A stretch of 64,000 bases of DNA from Actinomycetota bacterium (GCA_009701715.1 WLJO01000003.1:43739-107738); one strand, 5' to 3'; positions 1 to 8,550 are shown, numbered from the stretch's first letter. The notes: a model not told the origin generated them from the letters alone. Program-made: numbers and translations.

Positions 1-872
1 CGCAGCGTGCCGAGCGTGAGCCACCAGCGCACCCGGTCGTCGTCCCACTCGCCCCCGGCTGCCTCGTAGGCGGCTCGGTAGGGGGCGATCGCAGAGAAGC
101 CGCCCACCGGGAGGTGGTCGTTGCGGAACCTCCACATGCGCACCATCGGCCAGGCGACGTCCTCGGCCGGATCGCCGATTCGCGAGCCCTCCCAGTCGAG
201 AATGGCGCGCAGCCCCTGCTCGCTGATGATGAGGTTCCCGTTCCGCACGTCGCTGTGGACGATCGTGAGGTGCTCCGGCTCGGTGGGGCGGTTGCGCTCC
301 AGCCAGCGCAGCCCGTATGAGAAGGTGGGCGACGGCTGCAGCAGTTCGCGCAACTGCGCCTCGGCACCGACGAGCGCCGCCTCGATCACATTGTCGTCCG
401 GCGGGCGCATGAGCCCCTCGGGGGCGAGTGCCGGATCGATGTGGTGCAGGCGTGCGAAGGCCTCGCCGAGCTGGGTGGTCACCAGGGTGCCGATGCCGTG
501 CTGCTCGACGAGGCGGAGCACCCGGCGGGGGATCGTCTCGCCGTCGATGCGCTCGCTGATAAAGAACGGACCACCGAGATAGGACTGGTCCTCGGTTGCA
601 CCGAGGATGCGTGGCGTGGGGACGCCGACCCCGTGGGCGAGCGTGCGAACCGCCGCCTCGACGGTCATGGGCTGGATTTGGATATCCAGATTGGGGAGCG
701 CAGTGAGTGCAAGGCGCTCGATGAGCGCTCCGCCTTCGTCGACGGCGTCGAACAGCACGTTGATACGGCGCGCACCGGCAGTGACCCGCTCGAGGCCCGT
801 CAGGTGTACTGGCCGCCCGTAGTGCTCGCCCAGCCAGCGGGCAAGGCCTGCTTCGAGATCGATCTCGCTCAT
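1..872 (-). CDS. Phosphotransferase family protein (APH/choline-kinase fold), 3' end cut by window edge
   Basis: About 290 codons are visible from an ATG at 872 down to the left edge; the C-terminus is missing. The protein has the aminoglycoside-phosphotransferase kinase core: a Brenner-type catalytic loop HSDVRNGN at residues 206-213 (Asp208 as catalytic base, Asn213 as metal ligand) and a metal-binding loop ILDWEGSRIGDP with Asp226. Proteins of this family in actinobacteria are often encoded beside acyl-CoA dehydrogenases and CoA-transferases and are annotated as phosphotransferases of unknown substrate, so antibiotic resistance should not be assumed. The start overlaps the stop of the upstream DUF6285 gene by four bases (ATGA), so the two are translationally coupled. 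Fold is sure; substrate unknown. Confidence 0.85.
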   Translation of the reverse strand, partial: MSEIDLEAGLARWLGEHYGRPVHLTGLERVTAGARRINVLFDAVDEGGALIERLALTALPNLDIQIQPMTVEAAVRTLAHGVGVPTPRILGATEDQSYLGGPFFISERIDGETIPRRVLRLVEQHGIGTLVTTQLGEAFARLHHIDPALAPEGLMRPPDDNVIEAALVGAEAQLRELLQPSPTFSYGLRWLERNRPTEPEHLTIVHSDVRNGNLIISEQGLRAILDWEGSRIGDPAEDVAWPMVRMWRFRNDHLPVGGFSAIAPYRAAYEAAGGEWDDDRVRWWLTLGTL

Positions 873-1264
873 GACTGTCGTCCCCAGTCGTCGCCGGTCC
901 AGCCGTCGTGACCGGGCTTGGAGATGGCAAGGTCGTCCTTAGCTATCTGCACCAGTGCGTTCCAGACCTCGTCGTCGTTGTGGCCCGGCAGGTCGCCGGC
1001 GCGGAGCGAGTCGGCGAGGCGGGCGCGAAGCTCGGCGAGCGGGGCCGGGTCGCCAGCAGGCACGCCGAGGAGGCCCCGGGTGATCGCCAGTTCCCGGTCG
1101 GCGTTCGGGCCGGCCAGCGTGACCTCACGCTCGAGGATCTGAGCGATGTTGGCAGCGACACGAACCTTGTGCTGCACCGCGACACTGACCTGATCGAGTA
1201 CCTCGTCGCTGAGCAGCGCCGAGATGTCGTGCAGCAGTTCCGCTGCAGTTGGACGGTATTGCAT
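869..1264 (-). CDS. DUF6285 domain-containing protein
   Basis: A 131-residue soluble protein starting MQYRPTAAELL, followed by a predicted helical segment rich in EVL/QHKVRVAANI and later ELRARLADSLRAG. This matches my recollection of the small DUF6285 family, which typically sits next to an APH-like phosphotransferase and acyl-CoA dehydrogenase. Its stop overlaps the phosphotransferase ATG (ATGA at 869-872), so the two products are probably made together and may interact. A Shine-Dalgarno-like GGGAGGATCC lies just upstream of the start. Biochemical role unknown. Confidence 0.7.
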   Translation of the reverse strand: MQYRPTAAELLHDISALLSDEVLDQVSVAVQHKVRVAANIAQILEREVTLAGPNADRELAITRGLLGVPAGDPAPLAELRARLADSLRAGDLPGHNDDEVWNALVQIAKDDLAISKPGHDGWTGDDWGRQS

Positions 1265-1318
1265 GGATGGATCCTCCCGGCTGGCAACACTACGGGACGG
1301 CCCTGCCGCCCGAAAAAG

Positions 1319-2533
1319 TCAGCGGTCGGCGGAACGGAGCACACCGGCCTCGGCCAGCGCTGAGATGGTGTCAGCGGCATAACCGAGTTCCCCGAGCACC
1401 TCAGCGTTGTGCTCTCCGAGCAGCGGGGCGACCTGCTCAAGGTCGAACGGGAACTCCGAGAAGCGCAACGGGTTCCCGGGGATGATGACCTCGCCGATGA
1501 TGGGATCGTTGATCCGGCGGATGGCGCGACGCGACTCGAAGTACGGGTGCCCAATCGCATCGGCCGGGTCGAGCACCGGTGCGCACGGCACCCGGGCCTC
1601 CTCCAGCTTGGCGAGCACCTCGGCATCGGTGGTGTGGGTGGCGAGCCACTCCTCCACGATCGCGTTGAGCTCGCCACGGTTCTTGTGCCGACCCTTCAGG
1701 TCCGCGAACCGCTCGTCGTGCTCGAGCTCGGGCATCCCCATCGCCCGGCAGATCGACGGCCACTGCGAGGGCATGACCTGCAGCACGATGTAGCCCTCGG
1801 GCGCCTTGTAGATGCCCTGCGGCGAGTTGAGGGCGGACTTGGAGCCGCTGCGCTTCTGGCGCCACTTGCCCTTGGTGATCGAGTGGCCTTGGATGGCCAG
1901 TTCATGCGCGTGGAACATCGAGTCCACCATGGAGATGTCGATGTGCTGGCCGCGTCCGGTGCGCTCGCGGTGGTACAGCGCGAGGCCGATGCCTGCCACG
2001 GTGTGGACACCGGACATGACATCGGCGATCGAGGTGCCGACCATCACGGGCGAGCGGTCGGGTTCACCCGTGATGTGGAGCATGCCGCTGTAGGCCATGG
2101 CGATGAGGTCGAAGGCCACCTTCTCCGAGTACGCGCTGTCCCGACCGAAGCCGGACACCGTGGCCACGATGAGCCGGGGATGCTTCGCGAGGAGGCTGTC
2201 GTGGTCGAGGCCCCTGCGTGCGAGCACACCCGGGCCGTAGTTCTCCACGAACACGTCTGCCTCGGCGATGAGCTTGTCGAGCACCTCGCGTCCGCGGGGG
2301 TCGTCGAAATCGATGCAGAGACTGCGCTTGCCGTGGTTCTGCTGGATGAAGTAGCCGGAGCGACCGTCACTCACCACCGCGAGCGAGCGTGTCGGGTCGC
2401 CGTAGGGAGGCTGCTCAATCTTCACCACACTGGCGCCGGCCTCGGCGAGCAGACGGGTGACCGTGGGGCCCGCGAGGTATTGGGTCATGTCGACAACCTT
2501 GAGGCCGTCGAGGATCGGACGCGGTTCGGTCAT
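1319..2533 (-). CDS. Family III CoA-transferase (CaiB/BaiF type)
   Basis: A 404-residue cytoplasmic enzyme that would move CoA between carboxylic acids. It opens with the family signature ILDGLKVVDMTQYLAGP, followed by LAEAGASVVKIEQPPYGDPTR and later the CoA-binding NHGKRSLCIDFDDPRG stretch. The nucleophilic Asp that forms the enzyme-CoA anhydride is probably the one in GTSIADVMSG. The start at 2533 is chosen because the family signature begins there and a TACGGT hexamer ends seven bases upstream. A longer reading frame to 2833 would run across the divergent neighbour gene. It is the first of three family III CoA-transferases in the window. Substrate not predictable. Confidence 0.88.
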   Translation of the reverse strand: MTEPRPILDGLKVVDMTQYLAGPTVTRLLAEAGASVVKIEQPPYGDPTRSLAVVSDGRSGYFIQQNHGKRSLCIDFDDPRGREVLDKLIAEADVFVENYGPGVLARRGLDHDSLLAKHPRLIVATVSGFGRDSAYSEKVAFDLIAMAYSGMLHITGEPDRSPVMVGTSIADVMSGVHTVAGIGLALYHRERTGRGQHIDISMVDSMFHAHELAIQGHSITKGKWRQKRSGSKSALNSPQGIYKAPEGYIVLQVMPSQWPSICRAMGMPELEHDERFADLKGRHKNRGELNAIVEEWLATHTTDAEVLAKLEEARVPCAPVLDPADAIGHPYFESRRAIRRINDPIIGEVIIPGNPLRFSEFPFDLEQVAPLLGEHNAEVLGELGYAADTISALAEAGVLRSADR

Positions 2534-2540
2534 GGTTCGA

Positions 2541-2546
2541 ACCGTA
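2541..2546 (-). promoter_or_regulatory. Putative -10 element for a leaderless CoA-transferase mRNA
   Basis: TACGGT on the minus strand ends seven bases before the ATG at 2533. No Shine-Dalgarno sequence is present, so transcription may start at or next to the start codon. No clear -35 box is visible. Confidence 0.4.
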
Positions 2547-2584
2547 GCCGGGATGCCCCGGACGGGCGAAGGGCATCTGGGAAG

Positions 2585-3466
2585 ATGTGCGTCGTGAGCC
2601 TGCGCCCCTTCGTCCTCGGTGCCGTTGCCTACGACCCGAAGGTGGTGACGATCTGGGAAGGCTTCAAGCAGTGGTTTGCGGACCAGGGCTTTGCCTTCGA
2701 CTTCGTCCTCTACTCCGGATACGAGGCCCAGGCCGAGGCCCACCTTGCCGGACACGTGGACGTCACCTGGGACTCGCCCCTGTGCTGGGTGCGCACGCGG
2801 CGCCTCGCCGAGGCGGCGGGAACCCGCGCCCACGCCATCGTCATGCGGGACTCAGACCAGGACCTCACCTCGCTCGTGCTGGTGCGTGCAGACAGCAACC
2901 TCACCGAGGTCTCGCAACTGCGTGGTCGCACGGTGGCTGTCGGTGCTGTGGACTCGCCGCAGGCGACACTGCTGCCCCTCGCTCACCTTGCCGGGCTCGG
3001 ACTCGAACCCGGGTCAGACTTCACCGTGCGGCGCTTTGACGTGATGGTGAACAAGCACGGGGACCATGTGGGCGGCGAGCGTGACGCCGTGAAGGCACTC
3101 GTAGCCGGCGAGGTGGACGCGGCCTGTGTGATCGACGGCAACCACCTCGTGTTCGCGAAGGAGGGCACCATTGCGGCGGGTGCGGTGCGGGTACTCACCC
3201 GAACCGCGCCGTTCGATCACTGCACCATGACGGTGCTCAACGGCGTCGACACCGCGACGACCGACCGGTTCGCCAAGTTGCTCCTCTCGATGTCGTACGA
3301 CGACCCGGCGGTGCGCCCACTGCTCAGGCTTGAGGGGTTGAAGGAGTGGCGTGTCGGGCGGACGACGGGCTATGCGCCGCTCGAGGCTGCCGTCGACCGA
3401 CTCGGCTTCTACGGTGCCGACGGGTCGATCCTCAACGACGACTACCGACGCATCCTCGCGTCATGA
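2585..3466 (+). CDS. PhnD-like substrate-binding protein without a signal peptide
   Basis: A 293-residue protein of the phosphate/phosphonate periplasmic-binding class (PhnD-like). Visible class features are an opening FVLGAVAYDPKVVTIWEGF, then GHVDVTWDSPLCWV, LVLVRADSNLTEVSQLRGRTVAVGAVDSP in two short blocks, and RDAVKALVAGEVDAACVIDGN, the usual hinge and ligand-pocket order. The N-terminus has no hydrophobic signal or lipobox, and no permease or ATPase is nearby, so it probably acts in the cytoplasm as a ligand-binding or enzymatic protein, unlike a transporter component. Start is ATG 2585 or GTG 2594. It overlaps the diiron fusion gene by four bases (ATGA at 3463-3466), implying a shared function. 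Confidence 0.75.
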   Translation: MCVVSLRPFVLGAVAYDPKVVTIWEGFKQWFADQGFAFDFVLYSGYEAQAEAHLAGHVDVTWDSPLCWVRTRRLAEAAGTRAHAIVMRDSDQDLTSLVLVRADSNLTEVSQLRGRTVAVGAVDSPQATLLPLAHLAGLGLEPGSDFTVRRFDVMVNKHGDHVGGERDAVKALVAGEVDAACVIDGNHLVFAKEGTIAAGAVRVLTRTAPFDHCTMTVLNGVDTATTDRFAKLLLSMSYDDPAVRPLLRLEGLKEWRVGRTTGYAPLEAAVDRLGFYGADGSILNDDYRRILAS

Positions 3467-4665
3467 ACCTGCCGATCGTCGACCTCGGTGCCCTCGGTCT
3501 CGACGGGGGAGCGCATGTACTCGTCCGCCTCGCGCTCGACGACTGCCGGCCCGGGGAGGAGATCGGGGTGCGCGGTTCGCACCCGGACCTCGTCGCAGAT
3601 CTGGTCACCTGGTGCCGAACACAGGGACACCAGTGCGTACCCCGGGGCGACGGCGGCGCGGATGCCGTTGTCCGGCGCGGTTCGGCATCGTGGGCGGCGT
3701 GGGTCGGCGCGGAGCGCAGTGGCCACCCGGACCCGCACACGGACAGCGCGATCGCTGCGCACCCGCCGGCAGCGTGGGGACTGGCAGCGCGCGGTTCGGC
3801 CGTGGAGCCAGGTGGGCCCGAGCCGGTATTCCGGCTCGACGTGCGGGACGAGATCTGGACCGACCGTGCCGGGTCGCTGTACGCGCAGGCAGTTGCCGGC
3901 CAGTGGAACCCTGCTTCCGCGATCGACTGGCTGGACCCCATCGTGCACGGGCGGGAGATCGAGCGCGCTGTCGTCCAGGTGATGACCTTCCTCGTCGAGA
4001 ACGAGGAGGCGGCGCTCGTGGTGCCCGCCCGCTTCCTCGGCCAGGTGCACCCGCACTTCCGGGAGATCCAACAGATGCTTGCGGTGACCATCGCCGACGA
4101 GGCTCGGCACATTGAGGTGTTCACGCGTCGCGCCACGCTCACCGGGTCCGAACTGGCCCTCTCGACCGTGGGCGGCCGTGCATCGCTGCAGAGCCTCCTC
4201 GAAGAACCAGACTTCGCGATCGCGAGTTTCCTGCTGTCCGTGATGGGGGAGGGAACGTTCGTGTCGCTGCTCGGTTTCCTCGAGCGACACGCACCCGATC
4301 CGGTGACGCGACGCATCGCTCGGCTCACCCGTCAGGACGAGGCGCGTCACGTTGCGTTCTCCCTCGCTCACCTCGAGCGCCACGTACAGCACGAGCCGGG
4401 GCTCCGGGCGAGACTTGCGTCAGCGGTGGAGCGCCGCCACCGAGCGCTTCAGGGCACAGCTGGTCTCAACGACGATGTGTTCGACGCGCTCGTGCTGCTG
4501 TCGGGCGGCGCTGTCTCACCGGATGCGGTCGCGCTCGGCTGGCAGCGCGTCCAGCAGTTGCAGCGCGAGATGGCCGAGCACCGGCAGGCGCGCCTCGGGC
4601 GACTCGGCTTCAGCTCCGGCGAGGCAGAGACGCTTTCGTCGCTGCACACACGCAACTTCATGTGA
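3463..4665 (+). CDS. TusA-like / ferritin-like diiron fusion protein
   Basis: A 400-residue protein. Residues 1-65 resemble a TusA/SirA sulfur-carrier domain (VDLGALGL, RPGEEIGVRGSHP, TWCRTQGHQ), but the Cys-Pro of the TusA active site is absent (LDGG at 13-16). Residues 165-310 form a ferritin-like four-helix bundle with a full set of candidate diiron ligands: a Glu in ENEEAAL (179-182), ExxH at 213-216 (DEARHI), Glu263 (GEGTF) and ExxH at 293-296 (DEARHV). Such bundles activate O2 for oxidation or store iron. Translational coupling to the PhnD-like gene (ATGA overlap) suggests the binding protein supplies or senses the substrate. The fold is convincing; the reaction is unknown. Confidence 0.7.
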   Translation: MNLPIVDLGALGLDGGAHVLVRLALDDCRPGEEIGVRGSHPDLVADLVTWCRTQGHQCVPRGDGGADAVVRRGSASWAAWVGAERSGHPDPHTDSAIAAHPPAAWGLAARGSAVEPGGPEPVFRLDVRDEIWTDRAGSLYAQAVAGQWNPASAIDWLDPIVHGREIERAVVQVMTFLVENEEAALVVPARFLGQVHPHFREIQQMLAVTIADEARHIEVFTRRATLTGSELALSTVGGRASLQSLLEEPDFAIASFLLSVMGEGTFVSLLGFLERHAPDPVTRRIARLTRQDEARHVAFSLAHLERHVQHEPGLRARLASAVERRHRALQGTAGLNDDVFDALVLLSGGAVSPDAVALGWQRVQQLQREMAEHRQARLGRLGFSSGEAETLSSLHTRNFM

Positions 4666-4692
4666 GCACCGCAACCGGCACCCCGTGTCGGG

Positions 4693-6432
4693 TCAGGAAA
4701 CGGTCGCGGCGTCCACGAGGTTGTGGACTTCCTCGCTGCTCAGCTCGTCCCGGTCGCACAACGCCTGCGCCAGCGTGATGAGCGTGAGGCGGTGCTCAAT
4801 GAGCATGCATGCTGCGCGGTCGGCTGCTGCCTTCACCATCGCGTCGGCCTGCTCGCGCGACGGATCGTGACTGAGCACCTTGGCTACGAGGTTCCCAGCC
4901 CCCGGCATGATGGCGGCCTCGAGGCTGAGGAGGCTGTCGGCCGCCCCGAGGAGACCGACGAGCTGAGCGGCCATCGTGGTGGCAGCGGCGAGGTCCGATG
5001 CGATCCCGCTCGACGCCTCGCCGAACTCCTGGATCTCGGCGGCGCGACCGGCCATCGCGATCACGATGAGGTCCTTCAACTCGCTCGGCGTCTTGAGGTG
5101 GCGTTCCTCAGCATCGTCGTGTGCAACAAGGCCCAGTGAAGCACCGCGGCGCAGGATGGACGCCACGCGAACCTCGCGCCCGAGCAGGGTGGCGATCAGG
5201 GCATGGCCCGCCTCGTGGGTGGCGACACGGCGGCGTTCGTCGGGGTGGTACCCCACCTCGTGAGCAAGCCCGACCTCGGTGATCAACTGTGCCTGGATGA
5301 CGTCGTCGTAGGTCAAGGCGCGACGCCCGTCACGGACGGCAATGATCAGGGCCTCGTCCATGAGGCGCTCGATCCGCACCGGGCTGTAGCCGGCGGTGAG
5401 GTCCGCAACCTGGGCGCCGGTGATCGAGGCATCGTGTGACTTCTTGCCGAGGTAGTAGTCGGCGATCTCCACCCGGTCCGCGCGGGGCGGGAGGTCGAAG
5501 TGGATGATGCGGTCGAAACGGCCCGGGCGCACGAGCGCCGGATCGAGATCGGCAGCACGGTTGGTTGCTGCGACCACAAGGATGTTCGCGGTGGAGGGCT
5601 TGGGTCGCGGGATCGTGAGGTTGAGCGGCAGGAGCGAGTTGAGTGCGTCGATGAACTTCGTCTTGACCTTGTCCTTGCCGGTTGGCAGGTCGAAGGACTG
5701 CATCTGCACGAGCAGTTCGTTGACGATCCCGACGACGCCCTCGCGCATCGAACCGGAATTCATGCCGCTGCGGGCGCCACCGATGGCATCGAACTCCTCG
5801 ATGAACCCGATTGCACCGCCCTCAGCACGGGCAGCTTTGCGGAGCGCCTTGAAGTACGTGCGGATCTTGCGGTTCGTCTGGCCGTAGTACATCGACTGGA
5901 ACGAGGATGCCGACACGAAGAGGAACGGCACGCCGGCCTCGGCAGCGAGTGCCTTGGCCAGGTACGTCTTGCCGGTACCGGGGGGGCCCTCGAACAGCAC
6001 GCCCCGTCGCGGCGAGCCACCGAGCTCGTCGGCAAAGCTTTGGTGCTTGAGGAAGAAGTTGAGGGTGTCAACTGCCTCGCGCTTGGTGGCGCTTGCCCCC
6101 ACCACGTCGGAGAGACTGACGTTGGAGTCCGACGGTCGCAGCAGCGTGTGCGGGGAGCGGCCGGCGCCCAGCAGCGGAATACCGATCAGCAGACAGAGGA
6201 AGAGCATCAGGCCGACCGAGATCCAGATCTCGGGGGACTCGGCCACGACGTCGGGAATACCGAACTTGATGGGGTTCCCGGTGAGGATCCGGTACCAGAC
6301 CCAGGCGAGCGGCACCATGATGGCAACGAGGAGTCGACGGAGGCGGCGTCGACGCTGGCGCTCTCGCGTGGAAGTGGTATCGGCTTCGTTGCCGCGGACG
6401 ACGTTTCCGTGACGCAACTGGGTGATGTCCAT
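4693..6432 (-). CDS. FtsH-like membrane AAA+ zinc metalloprotease
   Basis: A 579-residue protein with two predicted N-terminal transmembrane helices (about 33-52 and 70-90, after an Arg-rich stretch), an AAA+ domain and a metalloprotease domain. Walker A is GPPGTGKT near residue 150. Walker B reads FIEEFDA, with Glu212-Glu213 where FtsH has Asp-Glu. The second region of homology ATNRAADLDPALVRPGRFDR is intact. The protease zinc motif HEAGH is at 406-410 and SGIASDLAAAT supplies the usual third Asp ligand. A stretch of roughly 35 residues between Walker B and sensor 1 looks like an insertion. It is shorter than classical FtsH (about 640) and more diverged, so it is probably a specialised paralogue. 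Expected role: extraction and degradation of membrane proteins. Confidence 0.85.
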   Translation of the reverse strand: MDITQLRHGNVVRGNEADTTSTRERQRRRRLRRLLVAIMVPLAWVWYRILTGNPIKFGIPDVVAESPEIWISVGLMLFLCLLIGIPLLGAGRSPHTLLRPSDSNVSLSDVVGASATKREAVDTLNFFLKHQSFADELGGSPRRGVLFEGPPGTGKTYLAKALAAEAGVPFLFVSASSFQSMYYGQTNRKIRTYFKALRKAARAEGGAIGFIEEFDAIGGARSGMNSGSMREGVVGIVNELLVQMQSFDLPTGKDKVKTKFIDALNSLLPLNLTIPRPKPSTANILVVAATNRAADLDPALVRPGRFDRIIHFDLPPRADRVEIADYYLGKKSHDASITGAQVADLTAGYSPVRIERLMDEALIIAVRDGRRALTYDDVIQAQLITEVGLAHEVGYHPDERRRVATHEAGHALIATLLGREVRVASILRRGASLGLVAHDDAEERHLKTPSELKDLIVIAMAGRAAEIQEFGEASSGIASDLAAATTMAAQLVGLLGAADSLLSLEAAIMPGAGNLVAKVLSHDPSREQADAMVKAAADRAACMLIEHRLTLITLAQALCDRDELSSEEVHNLVDAATVS

Positions 6433-6664
6433 CTGCGCACACTAACCGAATTACGCTGAGAGTGGCAAGGGGCCACTTTCTGTATATAAATCGGCACTAT
6501 CTAGACATTCTTACCTTACTCTTACTTGAGTAATTGCTGCATAGGGCGGTATTCTGAGGTAAATAACTACCTTGAGTGAACATTCCAATACTCCCTGCGG
6601 TGGGGCTCGAATTCCTCTGAGTAGCCGGGTACATCGTGCTCCTGTGAACAACAATGGCGGAGCA
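6433..6664. other. AT-rich intergenic region with two short inverted repeats
   Basis: This 232-base divergent gap is clearly richer in A+T than the rest of the window. It holds TTACTC-N6-GAGTAA (6516-6533) and AGGTA-N6-TACCT (6557-6572), both possible regulator sites, and the hexamer TTGAGT twice. No credible ORF or RNA gene was seen in it. Confidence 0.4.
6439..6468 (-). promoter_or_regulatory. Promoter of the FtsH-like gene
   Basis: Minus strand: -35 TTGCCA (6463-6468), 18-base spacer, -10 TAGTGT (6439-6444), then six bases to the ATG at 6432. This spacing predicts a leaderless transcript. Confidence 0.45.
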
Positions 6665-7444
6665 ATGACAACGACTCGGCCGCTGGCGGTGTGCTTCGGT
6701 GGGGGTGGCCTGTTCGGGATCGCGTACCTACTGGGAGTGTCGGAGGCCCTCGTGGACGGCGGCATCGACTTGGGCACTGCGCCCTCTATCGCCACTTCGG
6801 CAGGCACCTGGGCGGCAGGCGCATTGGCACTCGGTCTTCGTTGGGAGCAGACGATCGCGGTAATCGGCGCCGACGTACCGAGGCTGCCAGACCCGCGGCC
6901 TGGTCGTCTGCGAAAGGTTGCTGCGGAGATCTTCGGAGAGCAACGTGCGCCGACGATGCGCGCCGTCGTCTGTTCGCTGCCCGGACTGCGTCGCGACGTG
7001 CTGAGCGGTGCCGACTACCCGATCGCCGACCTCGTTGCTGCATCCTCAGCGGTGCCGGGACTGCTGTCGCCGCACCGCGTCGGGAACACCTGGTACGTCG
7101 ACGGCGGGTTGCGCTCGATGGCGTCGCCTGACCGTGCCGACACCGCCGAGAACCTCCTCGTGCTCGCCCCAATCGCGGGCCCGATGTTCGGCCCGGCCGG
7201 ACGGATCGCTGAGCGCGTCCTACGTCGCGAGGTGGGCCACTGGCAGCGGGCGAACCCGATGGGCGCGTTCTGGCTCATCCGGCCCAACCGTGCCATCGCC
7301 TCACTGGCGCGTCTGCCCAACAATCTGTTCGACCTCGATCGCGCCAAGCGTTGTTACGAGCTCGCCTACGCGCAGGGCACCGGAATTCTGCATCGCTGGC
7401 GAGAGTCGCGCCCGCCTACTCCGACGGGTCGAGCAACACCTTGA
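6665..7444 (+). CDS. Patatin-like phospholipase family protein
   Basis: A 259-residue lipid acyl hydrolase of the patatin fold, which uses a Ser-Asp dyad. Visible elements are the oxyanion loop GGGGLFG near the N-terminus, the nucleophile elbow ATSAGT (Ser as nucleophile; the usual first Gly of GxSxG is Ala) and the VDGG motif with the catalytic Asp. The start at 6665 is chosen because GGAG sits just upstream and the oxyanion loop follows 10 residues in; a 31-residue longer frame has no support. There is no signal peptide, so it should act in the cytosol or at the inner face of the membrane. Its 3' end overlaps the convergent dehydrogenase gene by 29 bases. Confidence 0.85.
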   Translation: MTTTRPLAVCFGGGGLFGIAYLLGVSEALVDGGIDLGTAPSIATSAGTWAAGALALGLRWEQTIAVIGADVPRLPDPRPGRLRKVAAEIFGEQRAPTMRAVVCSLPGLRRDVLSGADYPIADLVAASSAVPGLLSPHRVGNTWYVDGGLRSMASPDRADTAENLLVLAPIAGPMFGPAGRIAERVLRREVGHWQRANPMGAFWLIRPNRAIASLARLPNNLFDLDRAKRCYELAYAQGTGILHRWRESRPPTPTGRATP

Positions 7445-8459
7445 GCACACCGTCTTCACGTTTGTCGAAAATCCGGTAGCCATCGGCTGCCTGCGACAGC
7501 GGGAGACGATGCGTGAACACTTCCTCGGGCTGCAGTTTGCCGTTCGCAATGAGTGGTACGAGGTGGTCCCAGGTGGCCGGAACCGATACGAGCGCCGCTT
7601 TGAGCGTCAGTCGCTTCATGAACGCGAGGGGCATCGGGTACGGGAACTCCATGTTCATGTTCACGCCGATGACCGAGATGGTGCCACCGGCCGCGACGCT
7701 GAGAATGGCGTCGGTAATGGTGGCGTCTGCTCCGACGGCTTCGATGGCCGAATCCACGCCGCGTCCCTTCGTGGCGTCGAGAATCCTTGCCACCGCCTGA
7801 CCGTCCGATGCATCGATGGGTTCCGCGCCGAGCGCTGCGGCCCGGGCAAGACGTTCCGGAACGCGGTCAATGGCAAGAATGCGCGACGGGCCGTACAGCA
7901 TTGCGGTTTGCAGCGCAAACACACCGACAGGACCGAGACCGAACACGGCAACGGTGGAGCCGGGCTTGATATTGGCGTTCATTGCGCCGGTGTATCCGGT
8001 GGGAAGGATGTCGGTGAGCAGCACCGACTGCTCGAGACTGACGTTGTCCGGAATGGCGAGGCAACACGAATCGGCGGCCGGTACCGCACAGAACTCCGCC
8101 TGACCGCCGTGGAACTCGAGTGTCGTGCCGAAGACCCTCGGGCCGCCACCGGTGCACAGTACGGGATCGCGCGCCAGACAGGGATCGCAATGGCCGCAGC
8201 CGACGACTGCCGACACGAGGACTCGGTCGCCCTTCTTGACCCGCCGCACGTCGGGGCCGGTCTCGACGATCGTGCCGACGAATTCGTGGCCGAGGTGTAT
8301 TCCCTGCCCGCCGATCTCACCGTGATACAGGTGCAGATCGCTGCCGCAGATAGCAGTCCGCTCGACGGCGATGATGGCACTGTCGGCACCGAGGAGTGTC
8401 GGGTCAGGCACGTTCTCGACCGACACGAAACGGGGGCCTTGAAGGACTACTGCTCGCAC
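7416..8459 (-). CDS. Zinc-dependent alcohol dehydrogenase (MDR superfamily)
   Basis: A 347-residue medium-chain dehydrogenase/reductase. The catalytic zinc site is seen in CGSDLHLYHG (Cys) and GHEFVG (His-Glu). The structural zinc lobe CGHCDPCLARDPVLC carries four Cys. The Rossmann motif is VFGLGPVGVFAL, followed by ALGAEPIDA. These features predict NAD(P)-dependent oxidation of an alcohol or polyol, as in threonine/sorbitol dehydrogenase relatives. GTG start at 8459 is supported by a TAGCGT hexamer ending six bases upstream. It converges on the patatin gene. Substrate unknown. Confidence 0.9.
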   Translation of the reverse strand: MRAVVLQGPRFVSVENVPDPTLLGADSAIIAVERTAICGSDLHLYHGEIGGQGIHLGHEFVGTIVETGPDVRRVKKGDRVLVSAVVGCGHCDPCLARDPVLCTGGGPRVFGTTLEFHGGQAEFCAVPAADSCCLAIPDNVSLEQSVLLTDILPTGYTGAMNANIKPGSTVAVFGLGPVGVFALQTAMLYGPSRILAIDRVPERLARAAALGAEPIDASDGQAVARILDATKGRGVDSAIEAVGADATITDAILSVAAGGTISVIGVNMNMEFPYPMPLAFMKRLTLKAALVSVPATWDHLVPLIANGKLQPEEVFTHRLPLSQAADGYRIFDKREDGVLKVLLDPSE

Positions 8460-8465
8460 GGCCGA

Positions 8466-8471
8466 ACGCTA
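8466..8471 (-). promoter_or_regulatory. Putative -10 for a leaderless alcohol dehydrogenase mRNA
   Basis: TAGCGT on the minus strand, exactly six bases before the GTG start at 8459; no Shine-Dalgarno sequence is present. Confidence 0.4.
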
Positions 8472-8550
8472 GCGTGCCTGCGTCGGCCGTGCGGCCGGCC
8501 CATCCAGCCCCGGGTCTCCAGCGGAGCCCGCACAGAACGAGGAGAACGTC

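Noticed and set aside
1..872. Aminoglycoside resistance gene
   Set aside because: The kinase core matches the wide APH superfamily, and the DUF6285 and CoA-transferase neighbours point to metabolism, not resistance.
1409..2584. Long plus-strand extension in front of the PhnD-like gene
   Set aside because: It mirrors the CoA-transferase on the other strand; family similarity begins only at about 2594.
5500..6459. Plus-strand frame of 319 codons over the FtsH-like gene
   Set aside because: Shadow of conserved AAA+ sequence on the other strand.
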